A stretch of 42,027 nucleotides of DNA from Nocardia nova NBRC 15556 (GCF_001613005.1 NZ_BDBN01000087.1:1-42027); one strand, 5' to 3'. Positions 16,680 to 24,568 are shown, numbered from the stretch's first letter. Translations and numbers: made by a program. Notes: a model not told the origin generated them from the letters alone.

Positions 16680-17906
16680 TCATCCGTGGGGGCGCACCGG
16701 CAGTTCGGTGAGTCCCCGCATGAGCAGGCTCGGCTGCCACCGCGGGGTGAACGACGGCGCCAGGGCCAGCTTCGGGAAGCGATCCAGCAGAGCGGTGAAG
16801 GCGACGGCGGCCTCCATCCGGGCCAGCGGAGCGCCGACGCAGAAGTGGATTCCGTGGCCGAAGGCCACATGCCCGGACGGCTTCCGGCCGATATCGAGTT
16901 CGTCGGGTGAACGGTATCGATCGGGATCGCGATCGGCCGCCGAGAGCGCGACGTAAACCAATTCCCCTGCGGGGATGACGATTCCGCCGATGTCGACGGG
17001 TTCCTCGGTGTACCGGACCGTGGCCCAGCCGACCGGGCCGTCGAGTCGCAGAAACTCTTCCACGGCGGCGGGGACACCGTCCGGATCCGCCCGCAGCGCA
17101 TCGAATTGGGGCCGGTTGCGCAGCAGGGCGAAGGTGCCGTTGCCGATCAGGTTCACCGTCGTTTCGTGACCGGCAACCAGCAGCAGGAAAGCCATCGCCA
17201 CCAATTCGGGATCGGTGAGGCGGTCGCCTTCGTCCTGTTCGGTGGCCAGTCCCGACAGCAGGTCGTCGCCGGGCCGAACGCGTTTGTCCGCCAGCAGCGC
17301 CGTCAGATATCTGCCCATATCGGCGGAGGCGCGGTCGCGGTCCGCCAGATCTCCGGAGGCCCCGACCAGGATCTTCGTCCACAGCTGGAAATCGTCGCGA
17401 TCGGTGAAGGGAACGCCGAGCAGTTCGCAGATCACGGTGACGGGTAGCGGGGTCGCGAACGCATGAAGCAGATCGACCTCGTCGTGCGCGGCCACTTCGT
17501 CGAGCAATCCGGCGGTGATCTCCTCGATGCGCGGGCGCAAGGCCGCCACCCGCCGCGGCGTGAAGGCCTTGTTCACCAACTTCCGCAGTCGCGTGTGTTC
17601 CGGCGGATCGGTATTGAGCATATGGGTGCTCAACGCCTGCGCATCCGAATTCGACAGCACCGCAGAGCCTTTGCGCCGGAACAGTTCGAAGGTGCCGGCC
17701 GAGTTCTTGCGCAAGCGCGGATCTGCCAGTGCCGCACGCGCTTCCGCATGGCCGACGACGACCCAGCACGGAATCCCGCGCTCGTGCGTGAACCGCACGT
17801 GGTGCACCGGCCCCCGGGCCCGCCAGCGCTCGTAGTACTTGTGCGGATCGTCGTGGAAGTCGTCTTCCACCAGCTCGATCTGCTCGGAAACCTCGGCCTC
17901 GGTCAT
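16680..17906 (-). CDS. Cytochrome P450 (CYP107/105-like soluble class I)
   Basis: 408 residues from ATG 17906, with GGGAGCAC upstream. The I-helix motif AGHETT is at 245-250, the E-x-x-R at 284-287, and the heme loop FGHGIHFCVG carries ligand Cys356. These features fit the broad CYP107/CYP105 class of actinobacterial hydroxylases, often seen in secondary metabolism or xenobiotic oxidation. It lies downstream of the ECF41 sigma factor gene on the same strand with a 148-bp gap. No ferredoxin or reductase gene is close. The gap holds a perfect 14-bp palindrome 20 bases before the start that might be an operator. The substrate is unknown. Confidence 0.9.
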   Translation of the reverse strand: MTEAEVSEQIELVEDDFHDDPHKYYERWRARGPVHHVRFTHERGIPCWVVVGHAEARAALADPRLRKNSAGTFELFRRKGSAVLSNSDAQALSTHMLNTDPPEHTRLRKLVNKAFTPRRVAALRPRIEEITAGLLDEVAAHDEVDLLHAFATPLPVTVICELLGVPFTDRDDFQLWTKILVGASGDLADRDRASADMGRYLTALLADKRVRPGDDLLSGLATEQDEGDRLTDPELVAMAFLLLVAGHETTVNLIGNGTFALLRNRPQFDALRADPDGVPAAVEEFLRLDGPVGWATVRYTEEPVDIGGIVIPAGELVYVALSAADRDPDRYRSPDELDIGRKPSGHVAFGHGIHFCVGAPLARMEAAVAFTALLDRFPKLALAPSFTPRWQPSLLMRGLTELPVRPHG

Positions 17907-17925
17907 GCTGTGCTCCCTGCTACCG

Positions 17926-17939
17926 GCGCCGATCGGCGC
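17926..17939. promoter_or_regulatory. 14-bp palindrome upstream of the second P450
   Basis: GCGCCGATCGGCGC is self-complementary and lies 20 bases upstream of the P450 start. Further short palindromes follow upstream (GGACCGGTCC, ACGGTGACCGT). In GC-rich DNA such palindromes arise easily, so the operator idea is only tentative. Confidence 0.25.
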
Positions 17940-18054
17940 TCCCCACGGTGTCGGACCGGTCCTGACGGTGACCGTATCCAAAGTACCGAAAATCAGGCCG
18001 AGCCGCGGATGTCCGATTCGCGTAGAAATCGTTCCGCCCGAACCACTTTCATGG

Positions 18055-18957
18055 TCACTGCGGTGACAGCCGGTGTTCCGTCCATTGCCGTAGCTTCTCC
18101 GGATTGCGGATCGCCCAGATCCGGGTGATCCGGCCGTCGGCGATATCGAAGGCGTAGACGGTCGCGATGGCGCCGTCGATCTGTGCCACCAGGCCGGGCT
18201 GGCCGTTGACGGTGCGCTCGAGAAGTGTGACTTCCGCGGCGCGGGAGGCGATTTCGATCCATGCGCGAGCGATCTGCTCGCCACCGGTGATCGGATGACG
18301 GAAGGCGACCACCCGGCCGCCGCTGTCGGCCGTCGCGACGGCCCGTGGATCCAGGATCTCGATCAGTGCCTCGATATCCTTCGTCTCCCACGCGCGTTTG
18401 AAGTCTCGGACGACCTCGGCACGCTCGTCCCGAGAGGGACGTGCCGAGGTCTGGATACGACGGCGTGCGGAGGAGGCCAGCTGTCGGCAGGCCGCGGGAG
18501 TGCGGCCGACGATATCGGCGATCTCGGCGAAGGAATACCGGAAGACATCGTGCAGGACGAAGGCCACGCGCTCGGCCGGCGTCATGGAATCGAGTACGAC
18601 GAGGAACGCCATGCTGATCGATTCGTCGAGCGTCACCCGGTCGGCCGGATCGGCCGGTGCGGGCGCGCCCCACTCGCTGCGGTCCGGGACCGGCTCCGGA
18701 ATCCACTCACCGACGTAGCGCTCGCGGCGAGCCCGCGCCGAACCGAGCAGATCCAGACAGATGCGGCTGGCCACGGTCCGCAACCAGCCACCCGGCGCCT
18801 CGACGGCCTGCTGTTGTTCCGGGGACAGGGCGTACCAGCGCGCATAGGTCTCCTGCACCACGTCCTCGGCCTCCGCGAGGGAGCCGAGCAGCCGGTAGGC
18901 GAGGTTGAGCAGCGCCCGCCGCTCACCCACCACCGCGCTCGCTTCCGGATCGGTCAT
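18055..18957 (-). CDS. ECF sigma factor of the ECF41 group with C-terminal SnoaL-like domain (SigJ-like)
   Basis: 300 residues from ATG 18957, with GAGGGAG upstream. The sigma-2 region is about 14-80 (LAYRLLGSLAEAEDVVQETY) and sigma-4 about 112-170. A C-terminal SnoaL-like domain fills the remainder. The three group hallmarks are all visible: WIPEP (85-89) for WLPEP, DSGGRV (211-216) for DGGGKV, and NPEKL (285-289) for NPDKL. In this group the C-terminal domain regulates activity in place of an anti-sigma factor. Partners are usually carboxymuconolactone decarboxylase, oxidoreductase or epimerase genes; none is adjacent here. A candidate self-recognised promoter lies 41 bases upstream of the start codon. 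Confidence 0.9.
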   Translation of the reverse strand: MTDPEASAVVGERRALLNLAYRLLGSLAEAEDVVQETYARWYALSPEQQQAVEAPGGWLRTVASRICLDLLGSARARRERYVGEWIPEPVPDRSEWGAPAPADPADRVTLDESISMAFLVVLDSMTPAERVAFVLHDVFRYSFAEIADIVGRTPAACRQLASSARRRIQTSARPSRDERAEVVRDFKRAWETKDIEALIEILDPRAVATADSGGRVVAFRHPITGGEQIARAWIEIASRAAEVTLLERTVNGQPGLVAQIDGAIATVYAFDIADGRITRIWAIRNPEKLRQWTEHRLSPQ

Positions 18958-18997
18958 GATCTCACTCCCTCGTTCGGTACAGGTCCTTCCCCTGTTG

Positions 18998-19024
18998 GAC
19001 GACACAGCACGCCGAAATGTGAGG
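18998..19024 (-). promoter_or_regulatory. Candidate ECF41-type promoter for the sigma factor gene
   Basis: Read on the minus strand, CCTCACA (19024-19018) is followed after exactly 16 bases by CGTC (19001-18998). The known ECF41 promoter pattern is TGTCACA-N16-CGTC, so five of seven -35 bases, all of the -10 and the spacing agree. It would start transcription about 35 bases before the sigma factor ATG, indicating autoregulation. Confidence 0.5.
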
Positions 19025-19073
19025 TCCAGGTTGTATGCTGCCGTTCGCCGGTGACAGTCGGGGGGAGTACCCA

Positions 19074-19841
19074 GTGAAAAGAGCAGTGTGGGTGGCAATC
19101 TGGTTCGGCGTGGCGGCGCTTTCGGCGTGCGGTACGGACGATGCCGCTGATGGACCGGCCTCCTCCGAACCGGTTGCTCAGCAGGTCAGCGGATCGCCGG
19201 ATCAGCAGGCCGGGTGCCCGCACTCGCCCGTGGCCTCGGCAGGGCCGTACACCGCCACCACCGTGCCGGTGCGGGAACAGACCGCGACGCTGACGACCGA
19301 CGTGACGCTGCCGCAACTCGAGGGCGGTGAGCAGGCAGTGCGCGATCGGTTCAACGCGGCGATGCGCGCCTCGCTGGCCGATACGAGCGGCGGCGACGCG
19401 AGCGGTGCGCTGCACGACGCCCGGCTGCGCTGCGGGGAAACCAGCCGCGTCACCCGGATCGGGACGAAGGTCGTTGCGGGCGTGCTGATCACCGACCACA
19501 CGTGGGAGGGCGGCCCGCATCCGGTCAACCAGATCGGCACCGTGGTGATCGACACCGGAACCGCGCAACCGGTCATGTTGCCGACGGCCTTGCGCGACCG
19601 GGCCCAGAGCTGGAACGCCCTCGCCGCGACCGCCCAGAGCCTGGTGCCCGCGGACGGGCCCACCCTGTTCACACACGCTCCCGGCAGTGACGATTTCGCC
19701 AACTGGGTCCCCTCCCCGGAGGGACTCACCGTCTACTTCTCCGTCGCGCACGCGCGGGGCGACTACTACCCGGTTCAGCTCCCGTGGAACCGAATCCGGG
19801 ACCTGTTCGACCCGGCCGCGGTGGTGACCCTGTCGAGCTGA
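19074..19841 (+). CDS. Lipoprotein with a DUF3298/RsiV-like C-terminal domain
   Basis: 255 residues from GTG 19074. The short signal sequence ends in LSAC, giving lipobox Cys19. The C-terminal part resembles the DUF3298 fold found in RsiV and MPT64-type exported proteins: NWVPSPEGLTVYFSVAHA and then YYPVQLPWNRIRDLF. The middle contains DHTWEGGPHPVNQ, matching the conserved family region before DUF3298. It is an extracytoplasmic, membrane-anchored protein of unknown function. It is transcribed divergently from the ECF41 sigma gene, 116 bp apart, and is convergent with the lasso exporter gene, whose stop is 36 bp away. It has no cytoplasmic part, so it is not a conventional anti-sigma factor. 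Confidence 0.65.
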   Translation: MKRAVWVAIWFGVAALSACGTDDAADGPASSEPVAQQVSGSPDQQAGCPHSPVASAGPYTATTVPVREQTATLTTDVTLPQLEGGEQAVRDRFNAAMRASLADTSGGDASGALHDARLRCGETSRVTRIGTKVVAGVLITDHTWEGGPHPVNQIGTVVIDTGTAQPVMLPTALRDRAQSWNALAATAQSLVPADGPTLFTHAPGSDDFANWVPSPEGLTVYFSVAHARGDYYPVQLPWNRIRDLFDPAAVVTLSS

Positions 19842-19877
19842 CGGATCATCGGAACACCCGTCGGTCCCGCACTGGAT

Positions 19878-21659
19878 TCACACCGTCGCTCCGACCAGCT
19901 GTCGATAGTCGGCGTTGCGGGCGACCAGTTCGTCGTGGGGCCCGCTGTCGACGATCCGCCCGTCCTTCAGGAACATGACGATGTCGGCCTCGCGGATGGT
20001 GGACAGGCGATGGGCGATCACCAGGAGGGCACATTCTTGTCGCACGTTCTGGATGGTCACGTTCAGCGCCTTCTCGGTTTCGGCGTCGAGCATCGCGGTG
20101 GGTTCGTCGAGCATCATCAGGACGGGCCGGCGGATCAGCGCTCGGGCCAGTGCTACGCGTTGACGCTCGCCGCCCGAGAGCAGGACGCCGTGCTCGCCCA
20201 CGGGAGTGTCCAGCCCACGGGGGAGCCGGGAGACGAGATCGGCCAGCCCGGCGAGCTCTGTCGCGCGCTGCAGATCGTCTTCGCCGAGGCCCGGCTGCCG
20301 GTAGGTCAGATTGTCCCGGAGGCTGCCGAACAGCAGCGGCGCGTTCTGCTCCAGCAGGCTGATTTCCGAGCGCCACGCCCGCCGTGGTCGACCGGCGTAG
20401 GACCGGCCGCCGAGCAGAATATCGCCGCCGTCCGGATCGTAGAACCGGCTCACCAGGGAGAATACGGTGGATTTCCCGGCGCCCGAGTGCCCGACCAGGG
20501 CCACATGTCCCCGCGGAGGTACCGAGAAACTCACGCCGTCGAGAATCGGCCGCTCGTCGTAGGAGAAACGCACCTCGCGGAATTCCAATGCGGGACGCCC
20601 GTTCGCCGAGGCGGTCTCGATCGCCGAAGAACCGTCGACGCCGACCTGCGGAATCTCGTCGACGTCCTCGGCCGGCAAACTCAGCGTCGATTCGATCCGG
20701 CTCAGCGCGCCCAAGGCCTTCTGCAATCCGACGGAGCCGTTGAACAGATCGCCGACCGGAATGAGCAGGTTCATCGCGAGGAGCATCATCGTGACGAGGC
20801 TGCTCAACTCCATCTGATGATTGGCCACCCGCACACCGCCGACCAGCAAGGACACCACGAACGACCCGGTCACCGCCAGGTGCATGGCCGGATTTCCCAG
20901 CGCCTTCAATCGGGCCGCGCGCACGCCGGCGGCGAATGCGGCACCGGCCAGTTCGGTCAACCGCTCGTGTTCGCGGTCCTCGGCATTGTTGACCTTCACC
21001 GTGCGCACGCCGTTCAGCGCGCGCTCGATATCCGCGGACAGCGCGCCGACGCTCTCCTGCAAGCGCACCGAAGCCACTTCGATTCGCGTCATGACCAGCA
21101 ACATCGCCGCCGCGGCGACGCCCACGGTGACGAAGACGATCGAGAACAACAGCCAGTCGAGATAGATCATCACCGCCACGGTGCCCACGAGTGTGATTGC
21201 GCCCGTGAGTATTTGGACGAGGCTGCTGCCCACGGCGTTGCGGATCACGGTCGAATCGAGCGTGACCCGGGAGATGAGATCGCCGACCCGCTGTGACTCC
21301 AGAGTGGGAATTCTCAGCCGCAGCAGATGCCCGGCCAGACGATGACGCACGGACAAGAGTACGGATTCGCTGGACCGCTCGAGTATGTAATTGCCGCCGG
21401 TATCGGCGACGGCATACAGGAGATAGGCCCCCACCAACGCCGCGAGCGACCACGCGATCGTCGCGCCCGCCGAGGCATCGCGGACGACCTGTCCGGCCAG
21501 GAGCGGTTGCGCCAACGACAAACCGGTGCCGACGAGAAGCAGTGCCGTCGCCGCGAGCAGCGAATTGCGTTGTGGTGCGAGAATTCTCAGCAGCGCCCCG
21601 ACGCGGCGCAGCCAGGAATCGCGCTCTCGAATCTCACCGTCGTCAGCTGACATCGTCAC
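19878..21659 (-). CDS. Lasso peptide ABC exporter (D protein)
   Basis: 593 residues: an N-terminal six-helix exporter membrane domain (about 25-310) fused to an ATPase with Walker A GHSGAGKST (390-398), signature LSGGERQ (494-500) and Walker B LMMLDEPTA (514-522). It is a homodimeric ATP-driven exporter, and in lasso clusters this type secretes the mature peptide and gives self-protection. It is the last gene of the cluster. Its start overlaps the end of the B2 gene (GTG 21659, or ATG 21653), so translation is coupled. No N-terminal C39 peptidase domain is present, consistent with leader removal by the separate B2 protein. Confidence 0.9.
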   Translation of the reverse strand: MTMSADDGEIRERDSWLRRVGALLRILAPQRNSLLAATALLLVGTGLSLAQPLLAGQVVRDASAGATIAWSLAALVGAYLLYAVADTGGNYILERSSESVLLSVRHRLAGHLLRLRIPTLESQRVGDLISRVTLDSTVIRNAVGSSLVQILTGAITLVGTVAVMIYLDWLLFSIVFVTVGVAAAAMLLVMTRIEVASVRLQESVGALSADIERALNGVRTVKVNNAEDREHERLTELAGAAFAAGVRAARLKALGNPAMHLAVTGSFVVSLLVGGVRVANHQMELSSLVTMMLLAMNLLIPVGDLFNGSVGLQKALGALSRIESTLSLPAEDVDEIPQVGVDGSSAIETASANGRPALEFREVRFSYDERPILDGVSFSVPPRGHVALVGHSGAGKSTVFSLVSRFYDPDGGDILLGGRSYAGRPRRAWRSEISLLEQNAPLLFGSLRDNLTYRQPGLGEDDLQRATELAGLADLVSRLPRGLDTPVGEHGVLLSGGERQRVALARALIRRPVLMMLDEPTAMLDAETEKALNVTIQNVRQECALLVIAHRLSTIREADIVMFLKDGRIVDSGPHDELVARNADYRQLVGATV

Positions 21660-22092
21660 CCACGTTCACATGCCGGCCGACCACGATCAGTCGACTGAAT
21701 GTCGTCATGTCTCCCGCCTCCCCGACAAGCTTTCCGTCTGCTTCGACCCATGCGTGTGCGGCGAACGGCAACTCGGTGCGCACGCCGACACACCAGGTTG
21801 TCCACGCACCGTAGCGTCGGCTCAGCAGCGTCGTCGCCACGGACCTCGTCAGGCAGCCGTATCTTCCGGCGGCGTCGGGACTCACCTCGACGACCCGGCG
21901 CCGCCATCGCTCGGCATCGTCGAACGGGGCCGGACGACTTCCTCGGTGTAACTGCTTCAGGATCCATTCGATCCGTCGCGGTGGCAACCTGACGAGGACC
22001 CTCGCGGCGCGAACGGCCCAGGCCGCGGCCGAGCGCTCACCCCTGCGTCCGTCCGCCTCGAATTCGGTCCCGAGCGCCATCTGGTGGCTCAC
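21643..22092 (-). CDS. Lasso peptide leader peptidase B2 (transglutaminase-like cysteine protease)
   Basis: 149 residues from GTG 22092, which overlaps the B1 stop (GTGA); ATG 22080 is the alternative. Residues 75-125 hold the B2 signature: catalytic Cys80 in YGCLTRSVA, and His113 in AAHAWVEADG. The acidic third residue is probably one of Asp119, Glu125 or Asp128. With the RRE protein it cleaves the leader after the Thr-x pair of the precursor, exposing the N-terminal Gly of the core for cyclisation. The upstream overlap with B1 and downstream overlap with the exporter indicate one polycistronic mRNA. The first 60 residues are basic and helical, as in other actinobacterial split B2 proteins. 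Confidence 0.9.
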   Translation of the reverse strand: MSHQMALGTEFEADGRRGERSAAAWAVRAARVLVRLPPRRIEWILKQLHRGSRPAPFDDAERWRRRVVEVSPDAAGRYGCLTRSVATTLLSRRYGAWTTWCVGVRTELPFAAHAWVEADGKLVGEAGDMTTFSRLIVVGRHVNVGDDVS

Positions 22093-22346
22093 GACGGCAC
22101 CAGCCCCACTGCTCGAAGGCGGCTCACCAGTTCGGCGACGTCTCGCTGCGCGGTAACGGCATCGACGTCGAACCGATCGAGCACTGCCGCAACGGGATCG
22201 GCGGCGTCGCCGGCGAGGAGCGATGCGAACACTTCCGCTCCGACCGGATTGAGCCGCCAATACTCGCCCTGTTTCAAATCGAGAACGACGCCCCCGTATT
22301 CCGTTCGCACGAAAGACAAGCCGGGCCTCGGTGTCGTGGTATTCAT
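22089..22346 (-). CDS. Lasso peptide RRE protein B1 (PqqD-like leader-binding protein)
   Basis: 85 residues from ATG 22346, with GGGAGGG upstream. The beta strands VVLDLKQGEYWRLNPVGAEVF and the helical tail VAELVSRLRAVGLV match the PqqD-like RiPP recognition element. It binds the YxxP part of the precursor leader and delivers the peptide to the B2 protease and C cyclase. It lies between C (15-bp gap) and B2 (four-base overlap). Discrete B1 and B2 proteins, rather than one fused B protein, are the rule in actinobacterial lasso clusters. Confidence 0.9.
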   Translation of the reverse strand: MNTTTPRPGLSFVRTEYGGVVLDLKQGEYWRLNPVGAEVFASLLAGDAADPVAAVLDRFDVDAVTAQRDVAELVSRLRAVGLVPS

Positions 22347-22361
22347 GGTCCCTCCCACTCC

Positions 22362-24200
22362 TCAGGCTTTCCGCGCGCTACTGTCGCGCGGATCGAGAAA
22401 ATTCCGTTCCAGATCGCGCAGCCAGAGTTCGCAGGCGATGGTGCTGAACATCGTTCCGTCTTCCAGTTCGAACGAACTGGGGCTGGCGCACAAATGCTTC
22501 AGTCGCTTCGAGTCGATCAGGCCCATGGCGCCGAGCCGCGAGTTCTCCCACAGAGCCACGAGTTCGTCGCGATGCTTGCGCAGGCCCACTTCGACGTCGT
22601 GTGATCCGCTGTCCTTGGTCTGCCGGCGCAGTACCTCGTCGGGCACGATTCCGCTGACCGCGGCCCTGAGCAGAGGCTTGTACGTCCAGGCGCTGACCCG
22701 ATCCGGAACCGCCACCGACAGGGCAGCGGAAATAACTCGGTCATCGAAATAGGGTGCGGACAGGGGCGGCCCGCCGGATGCCAGTGACATGCGGTTCAAC
22801 ACGGCCACCGTCCGGGCCCCCTCGACAATCGACTCCAGTTCGACGTGGCGCCCACGAGCGGGCGCCAGCGGTTCGGCATCGGCGGCCATCCACGAGATTC
22901 CCTCGTGCACAGCATCTTTCGCCGCTGCCGAGGCCCACACCGGAATGGACGGAACCAGGGCCCAGCCCAGCATCGGTTTGCGCCGTTCCGGCACACCGGC
23001 GATCGGTACAGAATTCCTTTTCCACCACGCCCGGAAATCCGCGGGCTCGACCGCGCCGCGCAGGAGATCTCGTGATCGCCAACCGCCGAGGGCGCCGAAA
23101 CTGCGCAGTCCCCGCCATGCGGTGAGCGGGCGACGCCACAGTAGATCGCGGTAGAGCGTCGGCAGTCCGGTGAAGAGGTGATCGCCCCCGTGGCCGGTCA
23201 GGTGCACGGTGGGACCGAAGGTTGCCGCCAGTGCCGCGAGCGCACCTACCCGGCTTCTGCCGGCGATGAGCGGTGAGGGCTCGTTCAGCCAGGTCGGCCC
23301 CTCCTCCAGGCCGGCGTAGGTGAAAGGCAGTTCGGAATCGGGAAGGATCGTGTGCCGCACATGTGGCAGGTGCCGGGCGGCGAGCAGGGCCCATTCGAGG
23401 TCTTCATTGGCGGAATCGCGTCCGCGTGCCGTCAGCAGCGTGATCTCCGCCGGTCCGCGGGCGGCGAGAAAACTGATCGACGTCGAGTCGTAACCGCCGG
23501 AAAGTTCGCAGGTAACCGTGCCACCCGCCGCGGTCCGAGCCCGTACCGCCGCCTCGAGTCGGCTCCGTACCTCGTGTGCGCCCTCCTCGAGGCCCCGGAC
23601 GGCGGTCCTTTCACTCGCGCTCCGCACCATCCGGGACGTTCCGGTCGGTGTGATCACCAACCCGGTACCGCGGGCGAGCGGTTCGATTCCCGTGAGCAGC
23701 GGACGTTGTGCGAGGTGATGCGGAACGGGTTCGAGCAGATGTGCGGCGAGGGCACCGGCGTCGAGTTTGCCGCCGACGAGGTGCCGCAGGGCGTGCACGG
23801 TATCGGCGGCGATGTCGATGCCGTCCACGCGGGCGCGGTACAGGCCGCGGGATCCGTATGCGGCACCGTTCAGGTGGATGTCGCCGTTCACCTCGACGAT
23901 CGAGTGAAACGATCCGTCGATCGCGTCCAGGATCACTCGCCATCGAGCCGGTGAACCTGTCGACATCGCATAGTCGAGGACGGCCTGCTCGCTGATCAGA
24001 GCGTGGCCGAGGATCACCACCTGCGCCGCGCGGCCGTTCGCGTGAATGACCGGCCGGTCCGGGCAATGTCCGACGACCATCGGACGTCCCGAACGGTGCT
24101 CTGCCAACACCCGCGCCCACGGGAGGAGACGCCTGGCGATGCTCACTGCCGCCCCGTGGTCGGGCAGAACGACAAATCCTGTCCGAGCATCGCCAGTCAT
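22362..24200 (-). CDS. Lasso peptide macrolactam synthetase (C protein, asparagine synthetase-like)
   Basis: 612 residues from ATG 24200, with GGAGG directly before it. The N-terminal half resembles a class II glutamine amidotransferase domain (IDGSFHSIVEVNG, AYGSRGLYRA) but starts MTGD with no nucleophilic Cys2, so it cannot make ammonia from glutamine; this is usual for lasso cyclases. The C-terminal half has the ATP-pyrophosphatase loop SGGYDS (234-239) and HLTGHGGDHLFTG. The enzyme adenylates the side-chain carboxylate of the ring acid (here predicted Asp8) and joins it to the amino group of Gly1 while the tail is threaded. It starts 38 bp after the precursor gene stop. A stop-free upstream extension exists but lacks a start with a ribosome-binding site. 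Confidence 0.92.
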   Translation of the reverse strand: MTGDARTGFVVLPDHGAAVSIARRLLPWARVLAEHRSGRPMVVGHCPDRPVIHANGRAAQVVILGHALISEQAVLDYAMSTGSPARWRVILDAIDGSFHSIVEVNGDIHLNGAAYGSRGLYRARVDGIDIAADTVHALRHLVGGKLDAGALAAHLLEPVPHHLAQRPLLTGIEPLARGTGLVITPTGTSRMVRSASERTAVRGLEEGAHEVRSRLEAAVRARTAAGGTVTCELSGGYDSTSISFLAARGPAEITLLTARGRDSANEDLEWALLAARHLPHVRHTILPDSELPFTYAGLEEGPTWLNEPSPLIAGRSRVGALAALAATFGPTVHLTGHGGDHLFTGLPTLYRDLLWRRPLTAWRGLRSFGALGGWRSRDLLRGAVEPADFRAWWKRNSVPIAGVPERRKPMLGWALVPSIPVWASAAAKDAVHEGISWMAADAEPLAPARGRHVELESIVEGARTVAVLNRMSLASGGPPLSAPYFDDRVISAALSVAVPDRVSAWTYKPLLRAAVSGIVPDEVLRRQTKDSGSHDVEVGLRKHRDELVALWENSRLGAMGLIDSKRLKHLCASPSSFELEDGTMFSTIACELWLRDLERNFLDPRDSSARKA

Positions 24201-24238
24201 CCTCCAACCCCCTATGATTCGAGCTCGGTGCTGACGGC

Positions 24239-24379
24239 TCAGATCATTCCGCGGCGTCCGACCAGCAGGTCGGATTCCGTGGTGAAAACGCCCCCGGTGA
24301 GGTTGCGGAAATCGCCGCATTTGGCGATCACCGGCTTCTCGTAGATCTTCTTGTCCGAGCTGTCTGCCGTGTTCTCCAT
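24239..24379 (-). CDS. Lasso peptide precursor, lassomycin-like core (A protein)
   Basis: 46 residues from ATG 24379, with GGAAGGAAAG upstream; GTG 24385 would add two residues. The leader carries the actinobacterial recognition pattern YxxPx(L/I)xxxGx5T as Y13, P16, I18, G22 and T28. Thr at position -2 predicts cleavage after Gly29. The core is then GVFTTESDLLVGRRGMI, with a Gly1 to Asp8 isopeptide ring and a nine-residue tail LLVGRRGMI. Lassomycin is GLRRLFADQLVGRRNI, so Asp8 and the following x-LVGRR are identical in position, whereas ring residues 3-7 differ. My calculated monoisotopic mass for the lasso form without methylation is about 1831.96 Da. The gene heads the C-B1-B2-D operon. 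The leader has an unusual Cys at 21. Confidence 0.92.
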   Translation of the reverse strand: MENTADSSDKKIYEKPVIAKCGDFRNLTGGVFTTESDLLVGRRGMI

Positions 24380-24426
24380 CTTCACTTTCCTTCCTTTCCT
24401 CGCACTCCCCTTGGAGGCGGTCTCAT

Positions 24427-24451
24427 TCCGAGTCGTTCTGTTCGACTCGGA
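24427..24451 (-). promoter_or_regulatory. Perfect 9-bp hairpin in the leader region of the lasso operon
   Basis: TCCGAGTCG (24427-24435) and CGACTCGGA (24443-24451) form a perfect 9-bp inverted repeat with a seven-base loop, 47 bases upstream of the precursor ATG. It could be an RNA hairpin in the 5' leader, a dyad operator, or a terminator-like attenuator. No gene ends here, so it is not an ordinary terminator. Confidence 0.55.
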
Positions 24452-24546
24452 CGTGTGCAACCGAGAATTGATGGAGTCGTGGATTCGAGGAAAGCGGATC
24501 GCGCCGGAATTTCGACGCACTTGATCAGTCCCCCCGTGCTGCCGGT

Positions 24547-24568
24547 CCGAACGAACATGTCGTTCCGG
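24547..24568. promoter_or_regulatory. Imperfect inverted repeat upstream of the lasso operon
   Basis: CCGAACGA (24547-24554) pairs with TCGTTCCGG (24560-24568), giving eight base pairs with one bulged base and a five-base spacer. It lies about 170 bases before the precursor start, a plausible place for a regulator-binding site. No regulator gene is present in the cluster. Confidence 0.35.
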
